Below are positions 14,753 through 22,726 of a stretch of DNA of 64,000 bases, one piece after another. The notes under the pieces are model-generated. The model saw only the letters and a list, made by a program, of their open reading frames with translations, ran no database searches and was not told where the DNA came from. Source of the stretch: a virus; IMG/VR virus record IMGVR_UViG_3300044695_001846, positions 1 through 64,000 of that record; one strand, written 5' to 3'. The position numbers and the translations under genes are program-made. Position 1 is the first letter of the stretch. Every line of letters starts with the position of its first letter.

Positions 14753-15470
14753 TAAAAAATATATAGAGATAAGTAGAATTTCAGACTCCTCTGTTTTTGA
14801 AATAATCCCAAATAAGGTTAAAAGAAAATGGATGGATAAAACAGATGGAAATGCTTATCAGTGCGTTCCAATGAATGTTGCAAATTCTTACGGATGGACA
14901 GTTCTTTCTCCAGGAAGGTTTTCCGCAACTTGGGATGGTGGAGACGCTAAGCATTCTTTAAGAGTTGAACTTGAAAGAGATAGTCCTTTTAGATTTGCAG
15001 CTTCAGAATTTGGACACGGAATACTTTCAATAGTCCCAGACTTTATAGTAAGAACATCAAAGAATGTTTCATTGTATGTTAGAGGTATTCCAAATCAGAT
15101 AGCAATAGGTTTACAGCCTTTTGATGGAATAGTTGAAACAGACTGGCTTCCTTTTACCTTTACCTTTAACTATAAATTTGTTAAACCTGGTAAGTTAACA
15201 ATTGAAAAAGATCAGCCTCTATTTACCTTTTTTCCAATTGAAAGAGGGTACATAGAAAGTTTTGAAACAAGAGAATCTTTTCTATATAAAGATAAAGAGT
15301 TCTACGAAGACTATTTAAAGTATTCAGATCTTAGAGAATTGCAACAGTCTGGAAAGCCAGTAAAAGATTCTGGAGCATATTTAAAGGGTAGGCTTGAAGA
15401 CAAAGAGTTTGATATACTTAATCACACTAAAAAGGTAAGCCTTAAAGGGTTTAAGAAAGAAGAAGAATGA
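14745..15470 (+). CDS. DUF6065-like protein of unknown function
   Basis: 241 aa, overlapping the methyltransferase by 8 nt. It carries CVPMNVANSYGWTVLSPG (~40-57), FGHGILSIVPDFIVRT, GLQPFDGIVETDWLPFTFTF and a PLFTFFPIERGY strand, matching my memory of DUF6065 proteins. The general plan (Cys-Val-Pro block, P-strand, I-P block near residue 160) is shared loosely with the proteins at 11042 and 12062. No catalytic residues are identified. Its setting between a DNA methyltransferase and a sugar dehydratase gives no firm role. Confidence 0.55.
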   Translation: MFNKKYIEISRISDSSVFEIIPNKVKRKWMDKTDGNAYQCVPMNVANSYGWTVLSPGRFSATWDGGDAKHSLRVELERDSPFRFAASEFGHGILSIVPDFIVRTSKNVSLYVRGIPNQIAIGLQPFDGIVETDWLPFTFTFNYKFVKPGKLTIEKDQPLFTFFPIERGYIESFETRESFLYKDKEFYEDYLKYSDLRELQQSGKPVKDSGAYLKGRLEDKEFDILNHTKKVSLKGFKKEEE

Positions 15471-16378
15471 TGCCAAGATATCTTATAACAGGTGGTCCAG
15501 GTTCGCTAGGAAAAGAAATTTGCAAGAGCCTTTTGAACCTTTGTGACACTAAAGAGATTATTATGTTTTCTAGAAATGAAACTAAGCAGTTTGAATCTTC
15601 TATGTCTATTAATGATGACAGAGTTAAGTATGTAGTTGGAGACATAAAAAACTATGACTCTCTATTTACCATAATGAAAGGTGTAGACTATGTTTTTCAT
15701 GCTGCAGCTTTAAAGCACATAGATTTGGCAGAAAAATCTCCAGATGAAACTATTAAAATAAATGTTTTAGGAACAAGTAATGTTGTAAATGCAGCAATTC
15801 AAAATGGAGTAAAGAAGGTACTACTCGTATCAACAGACAAGTCTTGTATTCCAACAAGTATCTATGGAGTCAGTAAACTTTTGTCTGAAAGGAATGTAAT
15901 ACTTTCTAATGGACTTTCTGATACAAAATTTTCTGTAGTAAGGTTCGGCAACTTAATTGGAAGCAATGGATCAATTTTTCAAAAATGGAAAATTATAAAA
16001 GATAGTGATCAAAGAATTACTGTAACTCATAAAGATATGACAAGATTTTTTATTAGAAGTTCTGAAGCTGCTATGTGGTCTGTTAAATTTATTAAGGAAA
16101 TGGTTGGCGGAGAACTTTTTGTTCCTAAAATGAAGAGTGCAAACGTTTATGATATTGCTAAGTCTTTTGTATCTGAGTCTCAAATAGATATAACTGGAAC
16201 TAGGTCTGGAGAAAAGCTTGATGAGGATATCCTGTCTAGCCTGGAACTTGGCACAGTAGAAGATCTTGGAGAATTTTTTATTTTGCACAATGATAATAAG
16301 GTTAACAATTTTTCATATAATAGTAAAAATAATAAATACTGGTATTCTGGAAAAGAAATAGAAAGTTTTTTTGATTAG
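15467..16378 (+). CDS. NAD(P)-dependent nucleotide-sugar epimerase/4,6-dehydratase
   Basis: 303 aa, extended SDR. The Rossmann motif TGGPGSLG is at 8-15, GDIKNYDSL follows, then VSTDKSCIPTSIYGVSK at 121-137 with the catalytic Tyr133/Lys137 pair, and a substrate domain with RFGNLIGSNGSIF and MTRFFIRSSEAA typical of the FlaA1/CapD/PseB polysaccharide-biosynthesis group. It would convert a UDP- or dTDP-sugar to a 4-keto-6-deoxy or epimerised sugar for the neighbouring glycosyltransferases. Two adjacent ATG codons open the frame, overlapping the upstream stop. The exact sugar cannot be told from sequence. Confidence 0.8.
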   Translation: MMPRYLITGGPGSLGKEICKSLLNLCDTKEIIMFSRNETKQFESSMSINDDRVKYVVGDIKNYDSLFTIMKGVDYVFHAAALKHIDLAEKSPDETIKINVLGTSNVVNAAIQNGVKKVLLVSTDKSCIPTSIYGVSKLLSERNVILSNGLSDTKFSVVRFGNLIGSNGSIFQKWKIIKDSDQRITVTHKDMTRFFIRSSEAAMWSVKFIKEMVGGELFVPKMKSANVYDIAKSFVSESQIDITGTRSGEKLDEDILSSLELGTVEDLGEFFILHNDNKVNNFSYNSKNNKYWYSGKEIESFFD

Positions 16379-16386
16379 GAGGAAGT

Positions 16387-16524
16387 ATGATTAGCAAAAG
16401 ATTTTCAGTTGTAAGTGCATGTAACTTGTGCTTAGAAACAATCTCAAAGTTTATTAGCAAGCCAAAAGAGGATAGTAAAAAGAATCCAAACTGCAAGTGC
16501 AAACAATGTAAATGCTCTAAATAA
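16387..16524 (+). CDS. 45-aa cysteine-rich protein
   Basis: A 45-codon ORF with GAGGAAG just before the ATG, between the dehydratase and 3'-phosphatase genes with short gaps on both sides. It has a CNLC pair at ~12-15 and a C-terminal CKCKQCKC cluster at ~37-44 in a lysine-rich tail. It is likely a metal-binding (zinc) mini-protein. The function is unknown; it is too short for most gene callers. Confidence 0.55.
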   Translation: MISKRFSVVSACNLCLETISKFISKPKEDSKKNPNCKCKQCKCSK

Positions 16525-16535
16525 AAGGAATTTAA

Positions 16536-16946
16536 ATGAACGAAGTAGTTTTAGTAGATATTGATGGTACTGTCGCTAATATGGTAAATAGAAGTCCTTA
16601 TGAGTACGATAAAGTTGGGTCAGACTTGCCAAATAAAGATGTTATAAATGTTGTTGAATGTTTGTGGAAGTCTAGCAAAACTATAATTTATATAACTGGT
16701 CGTGAAGATTCTTGTTATGAGGAAACTTATAAATGGCTAGTTGAAAATTGCCCACCCTTTTCTAATTTGTATATGCGTAAAACTGGAGACTATAGAAAAG
16801 ATGTAGAAATAAAAAAAGAGATTTATGACAATAATATTAAAAACGTGTTTGACGTATTGTGCGTATTAGATGATCGTAAATCAGTGGTTGACATGTGGAG
16901 AAGTTTGGGGCTAACCTGCTTGCAAGTTAATGACGGAGATTTTTAA
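16536..16946 (+). CDS. HAD-family polynucleotide 3'-phosphatase
   Basis: 136 aa. The HAD motif I nucleophile is DIDGT (Asp8, Asp10), motif II is TGR at 54-56, KK at 93-94 is the motif III lysine, and LDDR at 111-114 is motif IV. MRKTGDYRKD and MWRSLGL are the characteristic strings of the phosphatase half of T4-type polynucleotide kinase, here without the kinase half. It is expected to remove 3'-phosphates from DNA or RNA ends before ligation or repair. Its stop overlaps the next ATG. Confidence 0.75.
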   Translation: MNEVVLVDIDGTVANMVNRSPYEYDKVGSDLPNKDVINVVECLWKSSKTIIYITGREDSCYEETYKWLVENCPPFSNLYMRKTGDYRKDVEIKKEIYDNNIKNVFDVLCVLDDRKSVVDMWRSLGLTCLQVNDGDF

Positions 16947-17656
16947 TGTATAGTGGAAAAAAAATACATCATTTTTATCACATAGGATCTTCGGGACAGT
17001 GGCTTCAACCACTTTCTGAACATATCCATGCTTTAAAAAGATATGGGCTTTTAGATATACTAGATAGCTTAAATTTTGGAATTATTGGATTGCATGAAAA
17101 TAGAAAAGCTGTAAAAGAATACTTAAGCAGTCAGCTTGATAATTTTAACATTGTTGCAGAAGCTGACGAAGGTTGGGAGCAAGTTACCTTAAAGCCTCTT
17201 TATGAATTTGCTTTAAAAAATGACGGTTATATTTTTTATGCTCATACAAAAGCCTCAAACAATCATAATCTTTATGGGGTAAAGCACAGAAGATCAATGA
17301 CCTATTTTAACATCGTAAACTGGAAAGATTGTGTAGAAAAATTAGATGAAGGTTATACCCTAGCTGGAGTTCATTATTGTCAAATGTATTTATTAAAAGA
17401 TGCCTATGGAAATGAATTAGACCTTCCAGGAGAAACTAGATATGAATACACAAAAAAATATGATGGGTTTTACTTAGGCAATTTTTGGTGGGCTACATCT
17501 AATGGAATAAAAACTTTAAATCCTTGTAAAAATGAGTATAGGCAAGATGCTGAGTTTTGGATAGCTCAAATAAAAATAGAAGATAAGGCAGCCTATGACT
17601 TTCATCCTATAAATAATCTTGTAGAACATGAAGATCAGTTTGTAACTAAATGGTAA
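16946..17656 (+). CDS. Glycosyltransferase-like protein
   Basis: 236 aa. GKKIHHFYHIGSSGQW at the N-terminus, GYIFYAHTKAS (~94-104), RRSMTYFNIVNWKDCVEKL and GNFWWATSNGIKTLNP followed by a RQDAEFWIAQ acidic motif resemble bacterial capsule-type sugar transferases that act on nucleotide sugars. I see no DxD. The last gene of the accessory island, it ends just before the promoter of the second fibre cassette. The assignment rests on general pattern, not on a clear motif. Confidence 0.45.
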   Translation: MYSGKKIHHFYHIGSSGQWLQPLSEHIHALKRYGLLDILDSLNFGIIGLHENRKAVKEYLSSQLDNFNIVAEADEGWEQVTLKPLYEFALKNDGYIFYAHTKASNNHNLYGVKHRRSMTYFNIVNWKDCVEKLDEGYTLAGVHYCQMYLLKDAYGNELDLPGETRYEYTKKYDGFYLGNFWWATSNGIKTLNPCKNEYRQDAEFWIAQIKIEDKAAYDFHPINNLVEHEDQFVTKW

Positions 17657-17689
17657 AAACTCTACATTCTATACAAAATATACTAAACA

Positions 17690-17698
17690 TGGTATAAT
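17690..17698 (+). promoter_or_regulatory. Extended -10 promoter of second fibre cassette
   Basis: TGG-TATAAT lies 18 nt before the ATG at 17717, with GAAAGGTG as Shine-Dalgarno. The 60-nt gap upstream holds no gene. Confidence 0.6.
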
Positions 17699-17716
17699 AT
17701 TGAAAGGTGATTAACT

Positions 17717-18079
17717 ATGGCATTTCCAGGTACATATAATTTTAACTATTACAATGGAGACTCTTTTGAGTTCTTTGTTTATCCTAAAACCTCTAATGGT
17801 CAAGTTTTTGATAATTTAGGAAATTACTCTGCAAAATTTACAATTGCTACCGCCAGAGGTTCTGAAGAAGCTATAGTTTTATCATCAACTGCAAGTACAC
17901 AGATGTTGGCAACAATTGAAGATGATGACCACGTTGTTTGTGAAATATTACCTGCAGGTGGAGCAACTTTGCAAAGCTCATCTTATGTTTATGACGTTCA
18001 AATACAAAACGCAGGTACTGGAAAAGTTTATACTTTATTAACTGGAACAATATCTGTTACTCAGGATATAGCAGGATAA
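17717..18079 (+). CDS. Small tail protein, beta-sandwich type (copy B)
   Basis: 120 aa. It shares its plan with the product at 4035: an N-terminal YNGDSFEFFVYP strand, a central self-assembly-like block and a SYVYDVQI...LLTGTISVTQDIAG end, corresponding to HVYDLEI...GTFNVTPEVTR. It opens the second fibre cassette just as its counterpart opens the first. It is probably a fibre or baseplate adaptor; not characterised. Confidence 0.5.
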   Translation: MAFPGTYNFNYYNGDSFEFFVYPKTSNGQVFDNLGNYSAKFTIATARGSEEAIVLSSTASTQMLATIEDDDHVVCEILPAGGATLQSSSYVYDVQIQNAGTGKVYTLLTGTISVTQDIAG

Positions 18080-18082
18080 AAA

Positions 18083-18670
18083 ATGGCTTTAACAACAGTC
18101 GTGTCAAATGAAGATTTAGTGGTTTTAGGACCACCTTCTTCTGTTTCAGTTTCTGTTGACATTGGTCCAAAGGGTGAACGTGGTGCTAGTTTTTACACTG
18201 GCTTTGGAGATCCTAATACTAATTCTCTATTCTATAGCACTTCAGATATTCCAAAAGTTGGAGATCTTTATTTAAGAAGAGATCTTGGTGCAAACTATGG
18301 TGTTATTTATAGATTAGTTACAGTTACTGGTGGTACTTCGTGGCAATCAGTTTTAAAATTTCAGCCAGTAACTTATAACCTATCTGATAGACCATCTTTT
18401 AATTCTGGAGTTGCATCTGTAACTTTTCCTTTAGAAGATTTTTATTTTAATGCCCCAATAGATTTAAATGTAGAAGATATTATAATCCAGGCTACAGTAG
18501 AATTAGACAATCCTGTAATGCTTTCAATATCAAATAAAGAAATTAAAACTGTCTCTTCGGTAAAAAGTTTGATAACAGAAATAACTGCTGCACAGCTTAA
18601 CGCTGGATCTATTTCAATGTTAAGTGGATCTGCAGCATTAATAAATCTAGGATATTCATTAGGAGTTTAA
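18083..18670 (+). CDS. Tail-fibre adaptor protein with collagen-like motif
   Basis: 195 aa. The N-terminal half contains DIGPKGERGASFYTGFGDPN (~27-46) followed by VGDLYLRRD, a block frequent in phage tail proteins. The C-terminal half is a beta-rich domain ending in INLGYSLGV. It lies 3 nt after the previous stop. It corresponds in position to the 4379 gene of the first cassette. A structural role is inferred. Confidence 0.5.
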   Translation: MALTTVVSNEDLVVLGPPSSVSVSVDIGPKGERGASFYTGFGDPNTNSLFYSTSDIPKVGDLYLRRDLGANYGVIYRLVTVTGGTSWQSVLKFQPVTYNLSDRPSFNSGVASVTFPLEDFYFNAPIDLNVEDIIIQATVELDNPVMLSISNKEIKTVSSVKSLITEITAAQLNAGSISMLSGSAALINLGYSLGV

Positions 18671-18671
18671 A

Positions 18672-19355
18672 ATGGCAGAAGATATTAGTTTAAGTAAAAA
18701 AGGTTCTCCCTGGACAATTGATTTTGATACAAAAATTCCAACACTTGGAGAAAATGCAAACATTCAAGACGCATTAAAAATATTTTATTTTGGAAATTCC
18801 CTTGCAAATGAAACTTATGAGAATAAAAGTATTTATCAACATTTTTTAACAATTGAATCACTTACAGATTCTTTAAGTACTGATATTTTTAATCATGACG
18901 ATACCGATACTGATACACATGGTATTGGGGCAGATAATAGCGTAGTTGGAACTGGAACTACACAAACTCTAACAAATAAAACTCTAACATTGCCAAAGAT
19001 TAATGAGAACGTTGCTCTTACTGCTACAGCTACAGAATTAAATATCCTAGATGGTGCAACACTTTCTGTTATAGAATTAAACAAGCTTGATGGAGTAAAT
19101 TCTAGCACTGCTGATTTAAATGTCTTGTTTGGAGTTTCAGCCAGCATCTCTTCAACACAACTAAACTATTTGTCTAGTGCTAGTGCAAATATTCAAACAC
19201 AACTTAATACAAAGTCTCCATTGGCATCTCCAACTTTTACAGGGTCTGTAAATTTGCCAGACGATACAAGTTTTGGTGGAAAAAGATTATTTATACAGGC
19301 AACACAGCCTTTATCTGCTGACAATGGAGATGTCTGGATTAAGATAGGTAGTTAA
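18672..19355 (+). CDS. Tail-fibre shaft protein
   Basis: 227 aa. It contains the classic fibre segments GTTQTLTNKTLTLPKINEN (~95-113), two ATELNILDG / VIELNKLDG repeats, LASPTFTGSVNLPDD, and a terminal DNGDVWIKIGS strand. These are established trimeric phage-fibre motifs. It lacks a recognisable receptor-binding tip, which may be supplied by the FN3 protein encoded 1 nt downstream. Confidence 0.7.
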   Translation: MAEDISLSKKGSPWTIDFDTKIPTLGENANIQDALKIFYFGNSLANETYENKSIYQHFLTIESLTDSLSTDIFNHDDTDTDTHGIGADNSVVGTGTTQTLTNKTLTLPKINENVALTATATELNILDGATLSVIELNKLDGVNSSTADLNVLFGVSASISSTQLNYLSSASANIQTQLNTKSPLASPTFTGSVNLPDDTSFGGKRLFIQATQPLSADNGDVWIKIGS

Positions 19356-19356
19356 A

Positions 19357-20769
19357 ATGCCAACATATAATATTGGTGATAACAGTGGTGGATATTATAA
19401 TTACCGTGGAACAAATGTAGATCCAAACGTAGTTGGCTCTTCCGTTGCTACAGGAAACTGGGTAGTATCAAGCTTTACAATTCAAGCTGCTTCAAATTCA
19501 GCAGTTCCTGGATCAAATATTTATGGACTTATTTGGAATTCAGCAGGTACTAAAATCTGGGAATCTGGTGCAGTAGATATGGCTGGATCAGACAATACCC
19601 CACCATTTGCCTCAAGAACGTTTTCTCCTAACATTTATTTAGCAGCAGGAACTTATTACTTTGGATTTTCTAAGTCAGACTCAGCAGCAGTAAACTGGGA
19701 TTGTATAAATGGAAATAATACTAGCCGTACAGGAAATAGTTTTGTTGGAAATCTAACCTCTAGTGGAACTGGAACCGTCTATCGTAGGCTTTGTGGAAAA
19801 ATAAATTATACAGATGTCTATGCTCCAACAATGTCTTCTTGTACTGCAACTGCAAATATTGGGTCCATATCTGTTTCATGGGCAGCATCTTCTGACGGAG
19901 GAACGGGAATTACCTCTTACGCAGTTTATAGAAATAATGATCCTAATCAACTTATTTATAATAGTACAGGAACATCTTTAACAGATAATGTTGGAAATGG
20001 TGTTGGAGCATACTACGTTGTTTACGCCTACAATGCAGTTGGTGTATCTAATGCAGCAGTTTCTTCAACAGCTACAACTCCAAGCGTTCCAACGATGTCT
20101 TCTTGTACTGCAACTGCAAACGTAGGGTCTATTTCTGTATCTTGGGCAGCATCTTCTAACGGAGGAAATGCAATTGATTATTATCACGTTTATAGAAATG
20201 GATCCTACTTGGGTCAATATACAGGAACATCTTTAACAGATAATGTTGGAAATGGTTTTACAGCTTATTATCAAGCTTATGCTCATAATGGTGTAGGATG
20301 GTCTGGTGCTGCAACTTCATCAACAGTTACTACTCCAGTTCCTACAGGTTCCCCAGCAACTTTAGTTGCAGTACCAGATGTAACACAAGTAGTTTTAACA
20401 TGGACAGCCCCTGCTGGTGTACCAACATCTCCAATAACTTCTTATAAACTAGAATTTTCTACAGATAACACAAACTGGACTCAAATATATAATGCTCTTT
20501 CTCCTTTAACTTACACACATACTGAACGTATTCCAGCAACTTTATATTATTATAGAGTTTCTGCAATATCTGCTCCTGGTGCTAGTCCTTTTAACAATGC
20601 TCAAGCTGAAACTATTGGGGGATATGTAAGATACTTTGATAATTTAGGATTTGTTGATTATGTTTTACCAGAATATTATAGTTCTTCTGCAAGTGCCTGG
20701 AAAAAAGCATCTGCCTTTTCATACGAAGATGGTATTTGGGTTCCTGGAGACTACCCTCCAGCAACTTGA
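19357..20769 (+). CDS. Tail protein with jelly-roll-like N-terminus and three FN3 domains
   Basis: 470 aa. Residues ~1-150 are a beta-rich domain (YLAAGTYYFGFS, RLCGKINYTD). Residues ~157-245, ~245-330 and ~333-428 are fibronectin type III repeats; the first two are close copies (MSSCTATANxGSISVSWAAS). The C-terminus has aromatic residues (WKKASAFSYEDGIWVPGDYPP) like carbohydrate-binding phage tips. FN3 domains on virion proteins are thought to give weak glycan binding. The first two FN3 copies contribute a 264-bp DNA repeat. Confidence 0.7.
   Translation: MPTYNIGDNSGGYYNYRGTNVDPNVVGSSVATGNWVVSSFTIQAASNSAVPGSNIYGLIWNSAGTKIWESGAVDMAGSDNTPPFASRTFSPNIYLAAGTYYFGFSKSDSAAVNWDCINGNNTSRTGNSFVGNLTSSGTGTVYRRLCGKINYTDVYAPTMSSCTATANIGSISVSWAASSDGGTGITSYAVYRNNDPNQLIYNSTGTSLTDNVGNGVGAYYVVYAYNAVGVSNAAVSSTATTPSVPTMSSCTATANVGSISVSWAASSNGGNAIDYYHVYRNGSYLGQYTGTSLTDNVGNGFTAYYQAYAHNGVGWSGAATSSTVTTPVPTGSPATLVAVPDVTQVVLTWTAPAGVPTSPITSYKLEFSTDNTNWTQIYNALSPLTYTHTERIPATLYYYRVSAISAPGASPFNNAQAETIGGYVRYFDNLGFVDYVLPEYYSSSASAWKKASAFSYEDGIWVPGDYPPAT
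19825..20350 (+). repeat. 264-bp direct repeat encoding two FN3 domains
   Basis: Copies begin at 19825 and 20089. The first ~75 nt of each are nearly identical with mostly synonymous differences, and a second well-conserved stretch (ACATCTTTAACAGATAATG) recurs at the same spacing. Confidence 0.75.
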
Positions 20770-20794
20770 TAATTTTACATATTTAATGTATAAT
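20766..20794 (+). promoter_or_regulatory. Sigma-70-type promoter of the holin gene
   Basis: TTGATA (20766-20771), a 17-nt spacer, then TATAAT (20789-20794). The -35 overlaps the stop codon of the FN3 gene. An RBS (AGGAG) precedes the ATG at 20826. It is one of the few promoters here with a recognisable -35. Confidence 0.65.
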
Positions 20795-20825
20795 CTATTT
20801 AAGTACTATAGACAGGAGAAATAAA

Positions 20826-21089
20826 ATGGTACTAAAACTAACAAAGTCACAAAAAGAAATGTTGCAATCCTATGGTCGCTCATTTCTAGGTGCAGCACTT
20901 GCACTATATATGGCAGGTAATACAGATGCATACACATATGTCTATGCTTTTGTAGCAGCATTTGCTCCAGTTGCAATTCGTTTCTTTAATAAGAATGACA
21001 TCGCATTTGGAAAAATTTCAGGAAGTTCAACTTCTGAAGAGGTTGCAACAGAAGCTGTAAAAGCAATTAAAAAAGTTACAAAGAAATAA
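20826..21089 (+). CDS. Putative holin
   Basis: 87 aa. It has two hydrophobic segments (~17-31, RSFLGAALALYMAG; ~35-52, YVYAFVAAFAPVAIRFF), a short charged link and a lysine-rich C-terminus (VKAIKKVTKK). Size, two-segment topology and the FFNKND-AFG motif after the second helix match small actinophage holins. It would permeabilise the host membrane at lysis. It has its own promoter. No endolysin is recognised next to it. Confidence 0.6.
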   Translation: MVLKLTKSQKEMLQSYGRSFLGAALALYMAGNTDAYTYVYAFVAAFAPVAIRFFNKNDIAFGKISGSSTSEEVATEAVKAIKKVTKK

Positions 21090-21099
21090 ATAACTTAGT

Positions 21100-22188
21100 A
21101 TGGCTAAACCAACAGTATCATTTTTAACTTATGATTGGACCTTTGGGGTCAAGCCACTACAGCCTAACGGTTGTGGATGGTATAGATGCTATCTTCCAAT
21201 GAAAGAGTTATCCAATCATGGGTGGGAAGCAGGTTTGGGAATTCCAGGATTTAATCCAGAACACGGATTTGGAATTTTAATACCTGATGAGAAAGCTATC
21301 CATGGTTGGGATATTGTTGTTTTAAAACTTATTATGTTAGAAAGATGTGTTGATCAAGTAAGACAGGCAAGAGAATTTGGTCAAAAGATAGTTGTTGATA
21401 TTGATGATTTTATGGAGGGTTTAGAAGAAACTAACCTTGCATATAAAACTACATCTGCAGAATCTAATCCAAATAATAATCGTGATCATTATATAAAAAT
21501 TATTGCACAGGCAGATGCTTTAATTGTTTCTACACCATTCCTAAAAGACTATTATGAAAAAACATATCCAGGAAAGCCAGTGTTTGTGGTTAGAAATGGA
21601 ATTGATATCCATAGATGGAAAATGAGAAATGATCATAGAAGGTATCTCCCACATTTTGGTTGGGTTGGTGCTACACCATGGAGAAGTGGAGATCTTGAAA
21701 CACTTCAACCATTCTTTGGTGAATTTATTAAACAAAAACATTTAAAATTTCATCACGCTGGAAACGTAATTAATGCCCCAAGAGCATCTGACCAACTTGG
21801 TATTGATAAAAACCTTTCTACTATTGAACCAATGAGAACAATGCTTGAGGTTCCAGAACTATACAGAAAAATTGATATTGGAATTGTTCCTTTAAGAGAT
21901 GTTCCATTTAATCATGCAAAATCTTATTTAAAGGGTCTTGAGTACGCAGCGTCTGGTGTTCCTTTTATTGCACAAGCGTTGCCAGAATATCAATTACTTG
22001 CTGATGGTGGAGTTGGAAGAGTTGCAACTACTGCAGATGAATGGCTAGGGCACATGGAAGAATTGTTAGATCCAAATGTTAGAAAACTTGAAAGAGAAAA
22101 GAATTTTGAATTAGTTAGAGATAACTTCTCTATGGATCAGCGTGGACATGATTGGGCAGAAGTCTTAAATCAAATTTATGATATATAA
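21100..22188 (+). CDS. GT-B fold glycosyltransferase (GT4-like)
   Basis: 362 aa. The N-terminal domain has GCGWYRCYLPM (~26-36), a pattern of phage GT4-like enzymes, VVDIDDFMEG and ADALIVSTPFLKDYY. The C-terminal donor domain has FVVRNGIDIHRW, FGWVGATPWRSGD, IDIGIVPLRD and KSYLKGLEYAASGVPFIA, the last being the E-x7-E-like donor-site region. It is a soluble cytoplasmic enzyme adding a sugar to an unknown acceptor (virion protein, DNA base or host glycan). The gene starts 11 nt after the holin gene. Confidence 0.8.
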   Translation: MAKPTVSFLTYDWTFGVKPLQPNGCGWYRCYLPMKELSNHGWEAGLGIPGFNPEHGFGILIPDEKAIHGWDIVVLKLIMLERCVDQVRQAREFGQKIVVDIDDFMEGLEETNLAYKTTSAESNPNNNRDHYIKIIAQADALIVSTPFLKDYYEKTYPGKPVFVVRNGIDIHRWKMRNDHRRYLPHFGWVGATPWRSGDLETLQPFFGEFIKQKHLKFHHAGNVINAPRASDQLGIDKNLSTIEPMRTMLEVPELYRKIDIGIVPLRDVPFNHAKSYLKGLEYAASGVPFIAQALPEYQLLADGGVGRVATTADEWLGHMEELLDPNVRKLEREKNFELVRDNFSMDQRGHDWAEVLNQIYDI

Positions 22189-22189
22189 T
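22184..22189 (+). promoter_or_regulatory. -10 box before the 176-aa unknown gene
   Basis: TATAAT ends 6 nt before the ATG at 22196 and overlaps the end of the glycosyltransferase gene. No Shine-Dalgarno sequence, so leaderless initiation is possible. Confidence 0.4.
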
Positions 22190-22195
22190 AGTCTT

Positions 22196-22726
22196 ATGGC
22201 TAAGATATATATAAAAAGTGATGAATATTCGGAACCAGTTAAAACTTTTTTAAAAAGATATATTAGACAAGAGACTCCTCATAACCTAGCAGTTCATGAA
22301 CAAAATGCTGACATATGCATTAGTCTTTTTACACCAGAATATCCAGCAGAACAAAGATTTTTTGCATATCTTTATAATAATGATCAAAGCATGGAAGAGC
22401 TTGCAAATAAAATTTATTATCAATGTTCTAAAGCTGAAATTATGCATAATAAACTTTCTAAAAGATCTATTCCAAGAGAGCAGTACGACATAGATTTTAA
22501 ATGCCCTACGCTTTGCATTAACTTGACAAATGATTCTATAGAAATTGATGAAGAAGTTTATGCAATAGTAATTGGTCAAGGTCTAGTTTCCTATCTTAAT
22601 CCTGGAACTGTCTTTGATACATTTTCAGTAAAAGATAAAATTAAAAAACCAGGGGATAAAAGTTTTGTTAATAGAAAGTATGTTCAACAGCCAACAAATA
22701 ATTCAAAACTTTTATTTAAGAAGTAG
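22196..22726 (+). CDS. Protein of unknown function
   Basis: 176 aa from the ATG at 22196; an in-frame ATG at 22178 would overlap the glycosyltransferase end. It has an alpha/beta pattern with ADICISLFTPEY (~37-48), LANKIYYQCSKAE and CPTLCINLTN (~96-105) followed by a hydrophobic IVIGQGLVSYL helix and a basic tail. The order of helices and strands faintly recalls N-acetylmuramoyl-L-alanine amidase type 3, but the His/Glu/His zinc ligands are not identifiable. It is convergent with the minus-strand gene, overlapping by 11 nt. Confidence 0.5.
   Translation: MAKIYIKSDEYSEPVKTFLKRYIRQETPHNLAVHEQNADICISLFTPEYPAEQRFFAYLYNNDQSMEELANKIYYQCSKAEIMHNKLSKRSIPREQYDIDFKCPTLCINLTNDSIEIDEEVYAIVIGQGLVSYLNPGTVFDTFSVKDKIKKPGDKSFVNRKYVQQPTNNSKLLFKK

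Noticed and set aside
22196-22726. Calling the gene an N-acetylmuramoyl-L-alanine amidase
   Set aside because: Only a vague order of elements fits; zinc-binding His/Glu residues are not identifiable, so it is left as unknown.
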